A DNA stretch of 33,489 nucleotides from positions 1-33,489 of the forward strand of contig CAKOYE010000006.1 in the NCBI GenBank assembly GCA_934130485.1, given 5' to 3'. Each line of letters begins with the position of its first letter. Within the stretch, counting starts at the first letter, position 1. Source of the DNA: an uncultured Bacilli bacterium (lineage in GTDB: Bacteria; Bacillota_I; Bacilli_A; RF39; UBA660). Of this stretch, positions 23,906 to 31,780 are shown in pieces. The position numbers and the translations under genes are program-made. Below the pieces are notes generated by a model. The model was not told where the DNA came from. It worked only from the letters and a program-made list of their open reading frames with translations, and made no database searches.

Positions 23906-25658
23906 TTTCTAACTCCTCCTTTGAAAGTTGTGATAAAGCTATTTCTTTATAAACTTCGCAACTCTTTAATAATTCTTTATGTGTTCCAATTCCTACACAT
24001 TCTCCTTTATCTAAAACAACAATTTTATCAGCATTTATAATTGTACCAATTCTTTGAGCTACAATCATACTTGTAGCATCTTTTGTATATTTTTTTAATT
24101 CACGACGTAAACTCGAATCTGTTTTATAATCTAGAGCTGAAAATGAATCATCAAAAATATAAATTTCTGGGTCTTTTGCTATAGCACGAGCAATCGCAAG
24201 TCTTTGTTTTTGACCACCAGATACATTTGTTCCACCACGAGCAATATGAGCTTCATAAGTATTTTCCATTTTTTCAACAAAATCAGTTCCTTGTGCAATT
24301 TCTATTGCTTTTTTTACCTTATCTAAAGATATATTTTTTTCAGCTGCCTCACCATAAGCAACATTATAGAAAACGGTTCCAGTAAACATAACTGCTTTTT
24401 GTGGTACATAACCTATTTTATTATGTAAAACCTCACCCCTATATTCTTTAACATTAATTCCATCAACTAAAATTTCTCCATCAGTTACATCATAAAATCT
24501 TGGAACTAAATTTATAAGTGTTGATTTACCACTTCCTGTTGAACCAATAAACGCAATAGTTTCACCCCTATTTACTTTAAATGAAATATTTTTAAGTAAA
24601 TATTCATCTGCATCAGGATACTTAAATGAAACATTCTTAAATTCTACTGTTCCCTTTTCCAAACCAACATCAGAATAATTTCCATCAATTATTGAAATGC
24701 TTGAATCAAGTACTTCATTAATACGCTTTGCCGAAACTTGAGCTCTTGGCCACATCATAAAAATCATTGCAAGCATTAAAAATGACATAATAACTTGCAT
24801 ACCATAACTTGAAAAAACTACCATATCACTAAATAATGTTATTTTATCTGACATTAAAGATTTTTCAATTAATATAGCGCCAATAAAATAAATTCCAAGT
24901 GTCAAAAAATGCATAACAATATTCATCATTGGATTTAAAATTGCGAAACATTTTTGATTAAATAATTGAGTATTAGTTAATTCGCAATTTACCTTGTCAA
25001 ATCTCTCTTCCTCAAATTTTTCAGCATTAAATGCTCTCACAACCCTAATACCCATTAAATTTTCACGAGTAACGCCATTTACTTTATCAATTAATTTTTG
25101 AACAATTTCAAATCTAGGTAAAACAATTAACATTAATGTTATTATTGTCGCTAAAAGAACAACAACACCTACTCCCGTTAGTGCACTCCACTCAATACTC
25201 TTATTTAAAATTTTACTAATTGCCCATACAGCCATAATAGGTGCTTTAATTAATAATTGTAATCCCATAGAAATAAGCATCTCTATTTGTGTAACATCAT
25301 TAGTTGTTCTAGTTATTAGACTACTAGTTGAGAATTTTTTTATTTCTTCAGTTCCAAAATCTTCAACTTTATTAAAGATTTTTTTTCTAAGTACTTTTGA
25401 AAAACTTGCTGAAAGTAGAGATGACATATATCCTACACAAATGGCTGATAATAAACTACCAAATGCACAAAGTAGCATATAAACACCTTGCAAAATAATT
25501 TCATTCATACTACTTCCTTCAGTTTGAACAAGACGAGTAATACTAGACATATAATCAGGTAATTTTAAGTCAAGCCAAACTTGAATAACAACAAATATAA
25601 TACATAATATTATAATTAACAAATCTTTTGTATTAAAATTTTTAAATAACTTAAACAT
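23898..25658 (-). CDS. Heterodimeric ABC exporter, subunit with degenerate catalytic site (YfiB/BmrC-like)
   Basis: Half-transporter of 586 residues: membrane domain then ATPase with Walker A GSTGSGKS, Q-loop GYVPQKAVMF and an intact signature VSGGQKQRLAIARA. Walker B is IFDDSFSALD, where Asp replaces the catalytic Glu, and the H-loop histidine is Gln (VAQRIGTI). These are the known changes of the non-catalytic site in BmrC/LmrC-type subunits, and they pair with the SQGQ signature of the other subunit, leaving one active site per dimer. The start at 25658 follows AGAAAGGGAAG and lies two bases after the zinc-ribbon protein gene, so three genes form one operon. Confidence 0.9.
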   Translation of the reverse strand: MFKLFKNFNTKDLLIIILCIIFVVIQVWLDLKLPDYMSSITRLVQTEGSSMNEIILQGVYMLLCAFGSLLSAICVGYMSSLLSASFSKVLRKKIFNKVEDFGTEEIKKFSTSSLITRTTNDVTQIEMLISMGLQLLIKAPIMAVWAISKILNKSIEWSALTGVGVVVLLATIITLMLIVLPRFEIVQKLIDKVNGVTRENLMGIRVVRAFNAEKFEEERFDKVNCELTNTQLFNQKCFAILNPMMNIVMHFLTLGIYFIGAILIEKSLMSDKITLFSDMVVFSSYGMQVIMSFLMLAMIFMMWPRAQVSAKRINEVLDSSISIIDGNYSDVGLEKGTVEFKNVSFKYPDADEYLLKNISFKVNRGETIAFIGSTGSGKSTLINLVPRFYDVTDGEILVDGINVKEYRGEVLHNKIGYVPQKAVMFTGTVFYNVAYGEAAEKNISLDKVKKAIEIAQGTDFVEKMENTYEAHIARGGTNVSGGQKQRLAIARAIAKDPEIYIFDDSFSALDYKTDSSLRRELKKYTKDATSMIVAQRIGTIINADKIVVLDKGECVGIGTHKELLKSCEVYKEIALSQLSKEELENA

Positions 25659-25660
25659 AC

Positions 25661-26113
25661 TTACTTCCCTTTCTTCTTTCTTATAATTTCTATTTTTTTA
25701 CGTCTTAAAGAAAAACAGGTAATTCTATTTTTACATTCAGGACAAATAACATGGTTAATACCTCTTTTATAAGGTATTGGTAACCTTAAAGTAGTTTTAC
25801 ATTTATGACATTTTTTATATACATATTTTTTTCTATCTAGAAAATTTCTTTTAATATTATTAAATGGTTCTAACAATACTTTTTTTATTTTAATAAACAT
25901 TAAATTTTCATTACTTCTTTTATATATATTTTTAGAAAACATACGATACATCATTAAGATAATTAATAATAATTCTACATAAGATAGTATATTATTCCTT
26001 AAAAAAATATTTACTATAAATAATAATAAATAAAGCCACAAACAAAATTTGTGTAGTTCATCGATACCATATCGTCCATACATAAACTTAATTAAACTAT
26101 TTACTAATTTCAT
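25661..26113 (-). CDS. Small membrane protein with C-terminal zinc ribbon
   Basis: Protein of 150 residues. It starts MKLVNSLIKFMYGRYGIDEL, has two hydrophobic segments (FCLWLYLLLFIVNIFL; ILSYVELLLIILMMYRMF), a basic linker (SKNIYKRSNENLMF) and a zinc ribbon (CHKCKTTLRLPI then CPECKNRITCF) with a lysine-rich tail. Similar small membrane proteins with a GRYG-D-L start and a ribbon are common hypotheticals in Firmicutes, as I recall them; no function is established. The frame is open from 26134, but the ATG at 26113, spaced correctly from AAGGAG, is the start. It opens the operon with the ABC exporter and may be linked to it in function or regulation (inference). Confidence 0.7.
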   Translation of the reverse strand: MKLVNSLIKFMYGRYGIDELHKFCLWLYLLLFIVNIFLRNNILSYVELLLIILMMYRMFSKNIYKRSNENLMFIKIKKVLLEPFNNIKRNFLDRKKYVYKKCHKCKTTLRLPIPYKRGINHVICPECKNRITCFSLRRKKIEIIRKKKGK

Positions 26114-26157
26114 TGTTTCTCCTTCTCCATACAATAAAAAAACAGCAAAACATAATA

Positions 26158-26166
26158 ATTATAACA
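26158..26166 (-). promoter_or_regulatory. Extended -10 promoter of the zinc-ribbon/ABC exporter operon
   Basis: Minus strand: TGTTATAAT (hexamer 26158-26163, TG at 26165-26166). No strong -35. Leader about 38 bases. Confidence 0.5.
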
Positions 26167-26213
26167 CATTAAAAAAAATTAATAAACTTTTATCTTTTAT
26201 AAACAAATCAAAA

Positions 26214-26235
26214 GAAATAGTATTTACACTATTTC
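26214..26235 (-). terminator. Terminator of the RDD gene
   Basis: Perfect 8-base stem GAAATAGT / ACTATTTC (26214-26221 and 26228-26235) with a 6-base loop containing the RDD stop codon. Read leftward it is followed by TTTTG. Confidence 0.5.
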
Positions 26236-27018
26236 TGAATCAATTATTTTTACATTTTCTGTATTTTCTAAAACAGGTACAACTTTTGTATTACCAAGTA
26301 AATCATGTAATCCTCTATTATCGTTATTTACAAGCGAAGTCGCAAAAATCAAGAATTCATTTATATATGATGCATAAGAAATATAATTAAATATATTTAA
26401 GTAATCTGATTTACTTAATAGCTGTAAACAAACTAAATTACAAGTTGTAAATACTATTCCCATTAAAACAACTGTTCTAATTAGTAAATTTAATATTGAT
26501 GCTCTATTTTCATCTTTTCTTACAACTTTTATACTAACAATTCTTTTTCCTAATGTTTGACCATTTAAAAAATATTGTACAAAAACAAAATATACAATTA
26601 TACAAACAATATTAATTATAGATGGAATAAACTCTAATTTGCACAAATTATAACTATAGTCTAATAAAATATCCTTATTTATATCAGTAATTTCTAATAT
26701 AATAATGATCTTTAAATCATCATCTAACTTATCTGTTAAAAGATTTAATTCATCATATTTACTAGTTAAATAATCGGCATATTTTTGATAATCATTTATT
26801 AAATTTTCATATTCATCTAAACTTAATTCATAATCTTCTGTATAAGTATTAAAATCAGATTTCAAACCTTCAAAATTTTTTATTTCTTCATTGTATTCAT
26901 CAAATTTATCTTTATATTTATTATAGTCAACATTAATAAATGGTATCATACTTATTAAACTTGAAATCATTGAAACTAAAATAATATCCAATATATAAGC
27001 AACAATTCTTTTTTTCAT
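26224..27018 (-). CDS. RDD family membrane protein with a coiled-coil insertion
   Basis: Protein of 264 residues. The RDD hallmarks are visible: RIVAYILDIILVSMISSLIS at the N-terminus (Arg and Asp of the first segment), TLGKRIVSIKVVRKDENRAS after the second, and RGLHDLLGNTKVV near the end. About 75 residues between the first and second membrane segments (roughly 32-110; YNKYKDKFDEYNEEIKNFEG and on) are highly charged, Asp/Glu/Tyr/Lys-rich and look like an extended coiled coil on one membrane face. Typical RDD proteins lack this. The ATG at 27018 has an AAGGATG site. It lies 63 bases after ftsW on the same strand and may be partly co-transcribed with it. RDD proteins are poorly characterised; some are linked to Na+ export. 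Confidence 0.8.
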   Translation of the reverse strand: MKKRIVAYILDIILVSMISSLISMIPFINVDYNKYKDKFDEYNEEIKNFEGLKSDFNTYTEDYELSLDEYENLINDYQKYADYLTSKYDELNLLTDKLDDDLKIIIILEITDINKDILLDYSYNLCKLEFIPSIINIVCIIVYFVFVQYFLNGQTLGKRIVSIKVVRKDENRASILNLLIRTVVLMGIVFTTCNLVCLQLLSKSDYLNIFNYISYASYINEFLIFATSLVNNDNRGLHDLLGNTKVVPVLENTENVKIIDSEIV

Positions 27019-27069
27019 ATCATCAACATCCTTATAATTATATTATACATTATTTTTTTAATATTTGAT

Positions 27070-27088
27070 AAAATAATTACATTATTTT
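27070..27088 (-). terminator. Possible weak terminator after ftsW
   Basis: A/T-only stem AAAATAAT / ATTATTTT (27070-27077 and 27081-27088) with a 3-base loop, overlapping the ftsW stop. Its strength is doubtful. Confidence 0.3.
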
Positions 27089-28173
27089 TGATTTCTAGAT
27101 ATATTAAGAATTATTCCCATACTACATAATGTAATAAGTAAACTAGAGCCCCCATAAGAAAGAAATGGTAAAGTTACACCCGTTACAGGAATAAGACCTA
27201 CAACTACCATTAAATTTAAAATTGTTTGAAATGCTATCTGAAATATAATTCCAAATGTTAAATATTTGCCAAACATATCAGAACAATTTCTAGCAATTCT
27301 AAATCCCCTTATGATAATAACTAAAAACAGTGAGGCAACAATAATAATTCCTAAAAATCCAAATTCTTCACTTATTATTGAAAAAATAAAATCAGTTTGT
27401 GGTTCAGGTAAATAAAAATGTTTTTGTCTTGAATTTAAGAAACCATATCCAAATAATCCTCCCGGACCTATCGCATATAATGATTGTATTATTTGAAATC
27501 CGCTTCCAAGTGGATCACTCCAAGGATCTAAAAATGATATAATTCTTGCCATTCTATATGGTGCAACAGCAATTAAAATTACTACACCAATAACGCCTAT
27601 TATTCCAATTTTAAAGAAAAAACTAAAATTGACCCCTGCTATAAATAATAAACCAATTATTGACATTACAATTATAGTTCCTGTTCCAAAATCTGGTTGA
27701 AGCATAATAAGAGCAAAGACAAGCATTGTTATTCCTAAAATTGGTAATACTCCTTTTTTTATATTTTTTAAGTTTTTTTCATTATTAACTAAGTACTTAG
27801 ACGTAAACATAATAAGCGCCAATTTAGTAAATTCACTAGGTTGAATTCCAAATGAACCTATACCAAACCAACTTCTACTACCATTTCTTACAATACCAAT
27901 TCCTGGAATAGCAACTAGAATAAGTAAAATTAAGCAACCCATTAAAATTAAATTTGCTTTTTTTAAATATAAATGATAATCAATTTTACTTATAATATGC
28001 ATAAAAATAAGTCCTATTATAAAAAATAAACTCTGATGTTTTACATATTTAAAAGCATCATTAAATTTATATTCTGCCCAAACATAAGATGCAGAATAAA
28101 TCATAACAATTCCAAAAATAGATATAACAATAATCGCAATTAAAAGTAACCAATCTATACTATTTTTTTTCAT
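27082..28173 (-). CDS. ftsW: Peptidoglycan polymerase FtsW (SEDS family)
   Basis: SEDS glycosyltransferase that polymerises lipid II at the septum together with a class B PBP. It has 363 residues and about ten membrane segments. Family motifs visible: GIVMIYSASYVWAE near the start, NGSRSWFGIG, QPSEFTKLALI, LQPDFGTGTIIV, LDPWSDPLGSGFQIIQSLYA, GPGGLFGYGF, PEPQTDFIFSIISEEFGFLG and GVTLPFLSYGGSSLL. The order mraY then ftsW on one strand, 7 bases apart, favours FtsW over RodA. The partner class B PBP upstream of mraY is the gene interrupted at the right end of the window, which makes the state of that PBP important for this enzyme. Confidence 0.92.
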   Translation of the reverse strand: MKKNSIDWLLLIAIIVISIFGIVMIYSASYVWAEYKFNDAFKYVKHQSLFFIIGLIFMHIISKIDYHLYLKKANLILMGCLILLILVAIPGIGIVRNGSRSWFGIGSFGIQPSEFTKLALIMFTSKYLVNNEKNLKNIKKGVLPILGITMLVFALIMLQPDFGTGTIIVMSIIGLLFIAGVNFSFFFKIGIIGVIGVVILIAVAPYRMARIISFLDPWSDPLGSGFQIIQSLYAIGPGGLFGYGFLNSRQKHFYLPEPQTDFIFSIISEEFGFLGIIIVASLFLVIIIRGFRIARNCSDMFGKYLTFGIIFQIAFQTILNLMVVVGLIPVTGVTLPFLSYGGSSLLITLCSMGIILNISRNQK

Positions 28174-28180
28174 AATTCAC

Positions 28181-29173
28181 CTATATCCATACACAAAAAA
28201 TAATTGCGATCATATTTGCTAATAAACCAACAAATAAAAACATTTTTACAATATCTGTTTCTTTAAATCCCATTTTTTCAAAACTATGATGAATTGGAGC
28301 CATCGGGAAAAATCTTTTACCAGTTAATTTATAATAAATAATTTGAATTATACAACTTAATGTTTCAATAACGAAAACAATTCCAATTAATATAAGTAAA
28401 AATTCATATCTAGTTATAATAGCGATTGCCCCTAATGTAGCACCAAGTGATAATGAACCAGTATCTCCCATAAAAACTTTAGCGGGGTTCAAATTAAAAA
28501 CTAAGAAACCTAAAATACCACCTATTAAAATAAAACAAAATACAGCAATATCATCATATCCTTGTAACCATCCGGTACTCCAAGAAATAATTCCAAAAGT
28601 TAAAAACGAAATAACAGATAATCCGCCAGCTAACCCATCCAGTCCATCTGTTATATTGACCGCATTACTACTAGCAACTAAAATAAACAGAATAAATAAA
28701 CCATATACCCAGTTAAGTTCCAGTCTTATATTGAGACTTTTAATCCAAAGGAGTGGTTCATTTCCACCTTTCATAAATAAATAAAAAAATATAATCGCAA
28801 CAATTATCTGTAATAATAATTTTTGAATTTCCGTTAAACCCTTGTTATTATGTCTTTTAATAATTAAATAATCATCTAAAAATCCAATTAATGAATAAGA
28901 AATAAATGTAAAAACAATAATTAATAAATTATAACTAAAATTTACCTTCCCTAAAAAATATAATATTACTATAGTTAATATTACAGGTATTATAAAAATT
29001 AAGCCACCCATTGTTGGAGTACCATTCTTACTCTTGTGCATCTCACTTACGTAAATACTTATTCGTTGTGAAGCTTTCATTTTTTTTAAAATTGGAATTA
29101 AAAATATACCAAATAAAACAGCTAGAATAAAACTAATCATCATTGCTAAAACAGATTTTGTTAGTACAAACAT
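28181..29173 (-). CDS. mraY: Phospho-N-acetylmuramoyl-pentapeptide-transferase MraY
   Basis: Integral membrane enzyme that transfers phospho-MurNAc-pentapeptide to undecaprenyl phosphate to make lipid I. The 330 residues include GTPTMGGLIFIIPV, FLDDYLIIKRHNNKGLTEIQK with the DD motif, NAVNITDGLDGLAGG, FMGDTGSLSLGATLG and FPMAPIHHSFE, all diagnostic. The ATG at 29173 has a TAGGTG site. ftsW follows. Upstream the strand changes: a rightward HD-GYP pair lies between mraY and the PBP gene, splitting what is usually a continuous division/cell-wall cluster. No clear promoter for mraY could be placed in the 139-base divergent region. Confidence 0.97.
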   Translation of the reverse strand: MFVLTKSVLAMMISFILAVLFGIFLIPILKKMKASQRISIYVSEMHKSKNGTPTMGGLIFIIPVILTIVILYFLGKVNFSYNLLIIVFTFISYSLIGFLDDYLIIKRHNNKGLTEIQKLLLQIIVAIIFFYLFMKGGNEPLLWIKSLNIRLELNWVYGLFILFILVASSNAVNITDGLDGLAGGLSVISFLTFGIISWSTGWLQGYDDIAVFCFILIGGILGFLVFNLNPAKVFMGDTGSLSLGATLGAIAIITRYEFLLILIGIVFVIETLSCIIQIIYYKLTGKRFFPMAPIHHSFEKMGFKETDIVKMFLFVGLLANMIAIIFCVWI

Positions 29174-29226
29174 ATTAACACCTACTTGTCTATATTTTAC
29201 TTCTAATAAAGTATATGAAAAAAAAT

Positions 29227-29239
29227 GTATAACTTATAC
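29227..29239. promoter_or_regulatory. Palindrome in the mraY/HD-GYP divergent region
   Basis: Perfect inverted repeat GTATAA-C-TTATAC in the shared upstream region of two divergent genes. It could be an operator; no known regulator is implied. Confidence 0.25.
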
Positions 29240-29285
29240 TACTTTAAAAATTTTTTAAATATATGCTTATTTTATTTACAAAATG

Positions 29286-29294
29286 TGTTAGAAT
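29286..29294 (+). promoter_or_regulatory. Possible extended -10 promoter of the HD-GYP operon
   Basis: TGTTAGAAT at 29286-29294, without a good -35. The predicted start lies at the edge of the AAGGTG ribosome binding site, as for eno and the lipoprotein. Confidence 0.4.
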
Positions 29295-29312
29295 AATAAA
29301 GGTGATTATTAT

Positions 29313-30533
29313 ATGCAACAAAATTATAAAAATAGCAAATATATAGTATGGTTATATGATATTAATTCTAAGGAATATTCAATCATCAAAAAATATCTTC
29401 CAGAAGAACATTTTGAAGTTTTAGATATTGCAAATGACTATACTAAATTTTTTGAATTAAAAAATAAACATATATTAGAAAAACCTGATGTTGTAATTTG
29501 TGATATTGAAAGTAAAATAGATAGTAAAATTATAGAGGTACTTTATAATGCACGTTGTGGACTTGCAAAAGTAAGTACTAAAAAAATAGATATACCTCTT
29601 GGAAATAATTTTGAACTATCTAATGAAGAAATTGAAATAGAAAAAAATAAGAAAAATGTCAAATTAACAAAATCAGAACTATCTATAAATAAAATAATTG
29701 ATATGTGCCAAATGTCAAATATAGGAAAATTACAAAAAATTACTAATATACAAGCATCGGAAACATATAGTAATATAAATATAAATGAAAAAATTGAAAA
29801 AGGAAACAGTATTGAAAATATTTCAAAAGAATACCTATTTAAATTAGCAAATACTTTGAATAATTTTATTGAATTTAAAGATAATTATACCGCAGGACAT
29901 TGTGAAAGAGTTGCAACATACTCTGAAGCACTTGGCCTTGCACTGGGAATGGATGACAATCAAATAGAAGATTTAATACTTGCTGCAAATCTTCACGATA
30001 TAGGTAAAATAGCACTTCCAGATGCTGTTATAACAAAAACAAGTAGATTAGATGATTTAGAATTCAATTTAATGAAAAAACATGTGGAACTTGGAACTCT
30101 ATTATTACCTAGTAACGCATTAGGTTATTTAAATGATTCAATTAGAGCACATCATGAAAAATACGACGGAACTGGTTATCCTGATGGTTTAAAAGGTGAT
30201 GAAATTCCACTTTTTGCACAAATATTAGCAATCGCAGATAGTTTTGACGCAATGACTTCACAAAGATCATATAATAAAGTTAAATCTGCTTATGAAGCTT
30301 TTGATGATTTAAAAAGACATACAAAGCCTTATGGAGTTGATAATGGATTAGGTGTTTTTTATAATCCAAAGTTAGTTGACAAATTTATAAAAGTAATAAA
30401 TGAGAGTAAAACTATTATGGATAATTTAGAAAAAGAAAAAAGAAAGGCCGATATTAATACTCAAAAGATGGAAAATAATAAAGAAAAAAGCGAGGTACAA
30501 TTGGTAAAAAAAGGAGATGTAAAAAATGGATAA
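29313..30533 (+). CDS. HD-GYP domain protein, probable cyclic-di-GMP phosphodiesterase
   Basis: Protein of 406 residues. The HD-GYP domain (about 180-365) has the metal ligands expected for an active enzyme: H196 (TAGHCERV), the HD pair in LHDIGK (228-229), H260-region KKHVELG, HHEKYDGTGYPDGLKG (280-294, GYP at 288-290) and D309 (IADSFDAMTSQRSY). Such enzymes hydrolyse c-di-GMP to pGpG or GMP. The N-terminal ~100 residues look like a short, degenerate receiver-like module (KYIVWLYDINS; KPDVVICDIES), then a charged linker; this is inference. The C-terminus (375-406) is a Lys/Glu coiled coil. The ATG has an AAGGTGAT site. The next gene overlaps by 8 bases. It is oriented against its mraY and PBP neighbours. 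Confidence 0.88.
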   Translation: MQQNYKNSKYIVWLYDINSKEYSIIKKYLPEEHFEVLDIANDYTKFFELKNKHILEKPDVVICDIESKIDSKIIEVLYNARCGLAKVSTKKIDIPLGNNFELSNEEIEIEKNKKNVKLTKSELSINKIIDMCQMSNIGKLQKITNIQASETYSNININEKIEKGNSIENISKEYLFKLANTLNNFIEFKDNYTAGHCERVATYSEALGLALGMDDNQIEDLILAANLHDIGKIALPDAVITKTSRLDDLEFNLMKKHVELGTLLLPSNALGYLNDSIRAHHEKYDGTGYPDGLKGDEIPLFAQILAIADSFDAMTSQRSYNKVKSAYEAFDDLKRHTKPYGVDNGLGVFYNPKLVDKFIKVINESKTIMDNLEKEKRKADINTQKMENNKEKSEVQLVKKGDVKNG

Positions 30534-31041
30534 TTTTAAAATAATAATTAACAAATATATTAATAATGCCACAAATTTAAATGATAAAAGAATTATGAAA
30601 GAAGCATTAAATATCATTAATTCAGAAACTTCAATACTTGAAAATGAACTTGATATTTTAAATGAAGTTTTTATATTTCTTAAAGACGATTATACTATAT
30701 CTATAATACAGGATCCTACAAATTTAGATTTTTGTCTTGCTATTATGAAACAACAATTACCAATTATAAAAAATAAGCACGAAGTAAATCATCTTATAAG
30801 TGAATTAAAAAGAAGCACAATAAATCAAAAAATAACCAAACTAGAAAGCACTATATTAAATTTTTTAGATGCAAGTGAACATATAGAAGAAAATGAAATT
30901 TTACTTATTCAAAATATTGTTAGATATCTAAATAATGATTGGATTTTAAAACCATTTGAAAATATAAAATATTTAGGAGAAAATATTAAAATTTCAAGAT
31001 TAGTTCCTACATACTCAAAAAAACTTATTAAAAATTTATAG
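30526..31041 (+). CDS. Unknown helical protein co-translated with the HD-GYP gene
   Basis: Protein of 171 residues I do not recognise. It appears all-helical and soluble: MDNFKIIINKYINNATNL, RIMKEALNIINSETSIL, NELDILNEVFIFLKDDYTIS and NFLDASEHIEENEILLIQ, with no signal peptide, membrane segment or catalytic motif. The ATG lies inside the end of the HD-GYP gene (ATGGATAA overlap) with an AAAAGGAGATG ribosome binding site, so the two are translationally coupled and probably work together. A long inverted repeat ends the unit. It could be a regulatory or adaptor partner of the phosphodiesterase (inference only). Confidence 0.7.
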   Translation: MDNFKIIINKYINNATNLNDKRIMKEALNIINSETSILENELDILNEVFIFLKDDYTISIIQDPTNLDFCLAIMKQQLPIIKNKHEVNHLISELKRSTINQKITKLESTILNFLDASEHIEENEILLIQNIVRYLNNDWILKPFENIKYLGENIKISRLVPTYSKKLIKNL

Positions 31042-31109
31042 AAAAAACTATGATTTGATATTTTGAATATATCATTTAAGATATATCAATTTAATCATCA
31101 TAGTTTTTT
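31042..31109. terminator. Long bidirectional terminator between the HD-GYP unit and the PBP fragment
   Basis: Perfect 13-base outer stem AAAAAACTATGAT / ATCATAGTTTTTT (31042-31054 and 31097-31109). An inner repeat TTGATAT / ATATCAA (31055-31061 and 31083-31089) forms a branched or extended hairpin. A-run left and T-run right allow use on both strands. Confidence 0.75.
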
Positions 31110-31780
31110 TATTCTAATAAAAGTCTTACAGTTTCACCTTCTAAAATTCGTTCTCCTGCACTAGGTGATTGATAAGTAACTTTATTACCAGTTCCTGTAT
31201 ATTCTACTTTAAACGATTTTAAATTTTTGATTGCTTCATTTTTATCCATTCCAATAACATTAGCAACATTAACATATTTTTTATCATTATAGTTGTATTT
31301 TTTTTCAGTACTACCACTTCTTTTATCAATATTTAATGCTGTTATAGCATCATTTAATATTGTTCTTGCTATTGGAGCTGCAATAGTTCCACCATATTGT
31401 GTAACACCTTTGGCATTATCAACGGCAATATAAACAATTACTTCTGGGTCATCAGCTGGAAGAAATCCTATAAATGATACAATATAATTACCGACCATAT
31501 ATCTTCCATCTTTTACTTTTTGAGCAGTACCGGTTTTACCTCCAACTCTATATCCATCTATGTAAGCAGGTCGTCCTGTACCATTTGAAACAACACTTTC
31601 TAAGGCATATCTAACTTTTTCACTTGTTTCTTCACTTATTACTTTCCTTACAATTTGTTTATTGTTTTCTTGAACAACAGTATTTGTTTCCGGTTCATTT
31701 AAACTTTTAACAATATAAGGTTTATACAAATATCCACCATTTATTGCAGCACTAACCGCAGTTATTTGTTGTAACGGGGT
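31109..31780 (-). pseudogene. C-terminal fragment of a class B penicillin-binding protein (FtsI/SpoVD family), interrupted by a mobile element
   Basis: The open sequence reads from TPLQQITAVSAAINGGYLYK through the third transpeptidase motif VGGKTGTAQK, NYIVSFIGFLPADDPEVIVY and GGTIAAPIARTILND, to one C-terminal PASTA domain (YVNVANVIGMDKNEAIKNLK...YQSPSAGERILEGETVRL) and a stop at 31109. This is the last ~224 codons of a transpeptidase that cross-links peptidoglycan at the septum (FtsI/PBP2b) or spore (SpoVD). The SxxK serine and SxN motifs are missing. In-frame homology begins at the ACC codon 31778-31780, immediately after an in-frame TAG, where recombinase DNA takes over. A TTG at 31729 could start a shorter ORF, but that is not a natural PBP start. 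It occupies the ftsI position relative to mraY-ftsW. Confidence 0.85.

Noticed and set aside
23898..25658. Walker B FDDSF as an error or an inactive pseudogene
   Set aside because: It matches the known degenerate subunit of heterodimeric exporters, and the partner carries the complementary signature change.
26049..26390. Rightward 113-codon open frame across the RDD/zinc-ribbon gap
   Set aside because: Lysine/tyrosine-rich composition as expected from A/T-rich antisense DNA; overlaps two better-supported genes and a terminator.
31109..31729. The open frame from TTG at 31729 as a complete small PBP-like gene
   Set aside because: It begins in the middle of a conserved transpeptidase domain and homology continues upstream to 31780, so it is a fragment rather than a real short gene.
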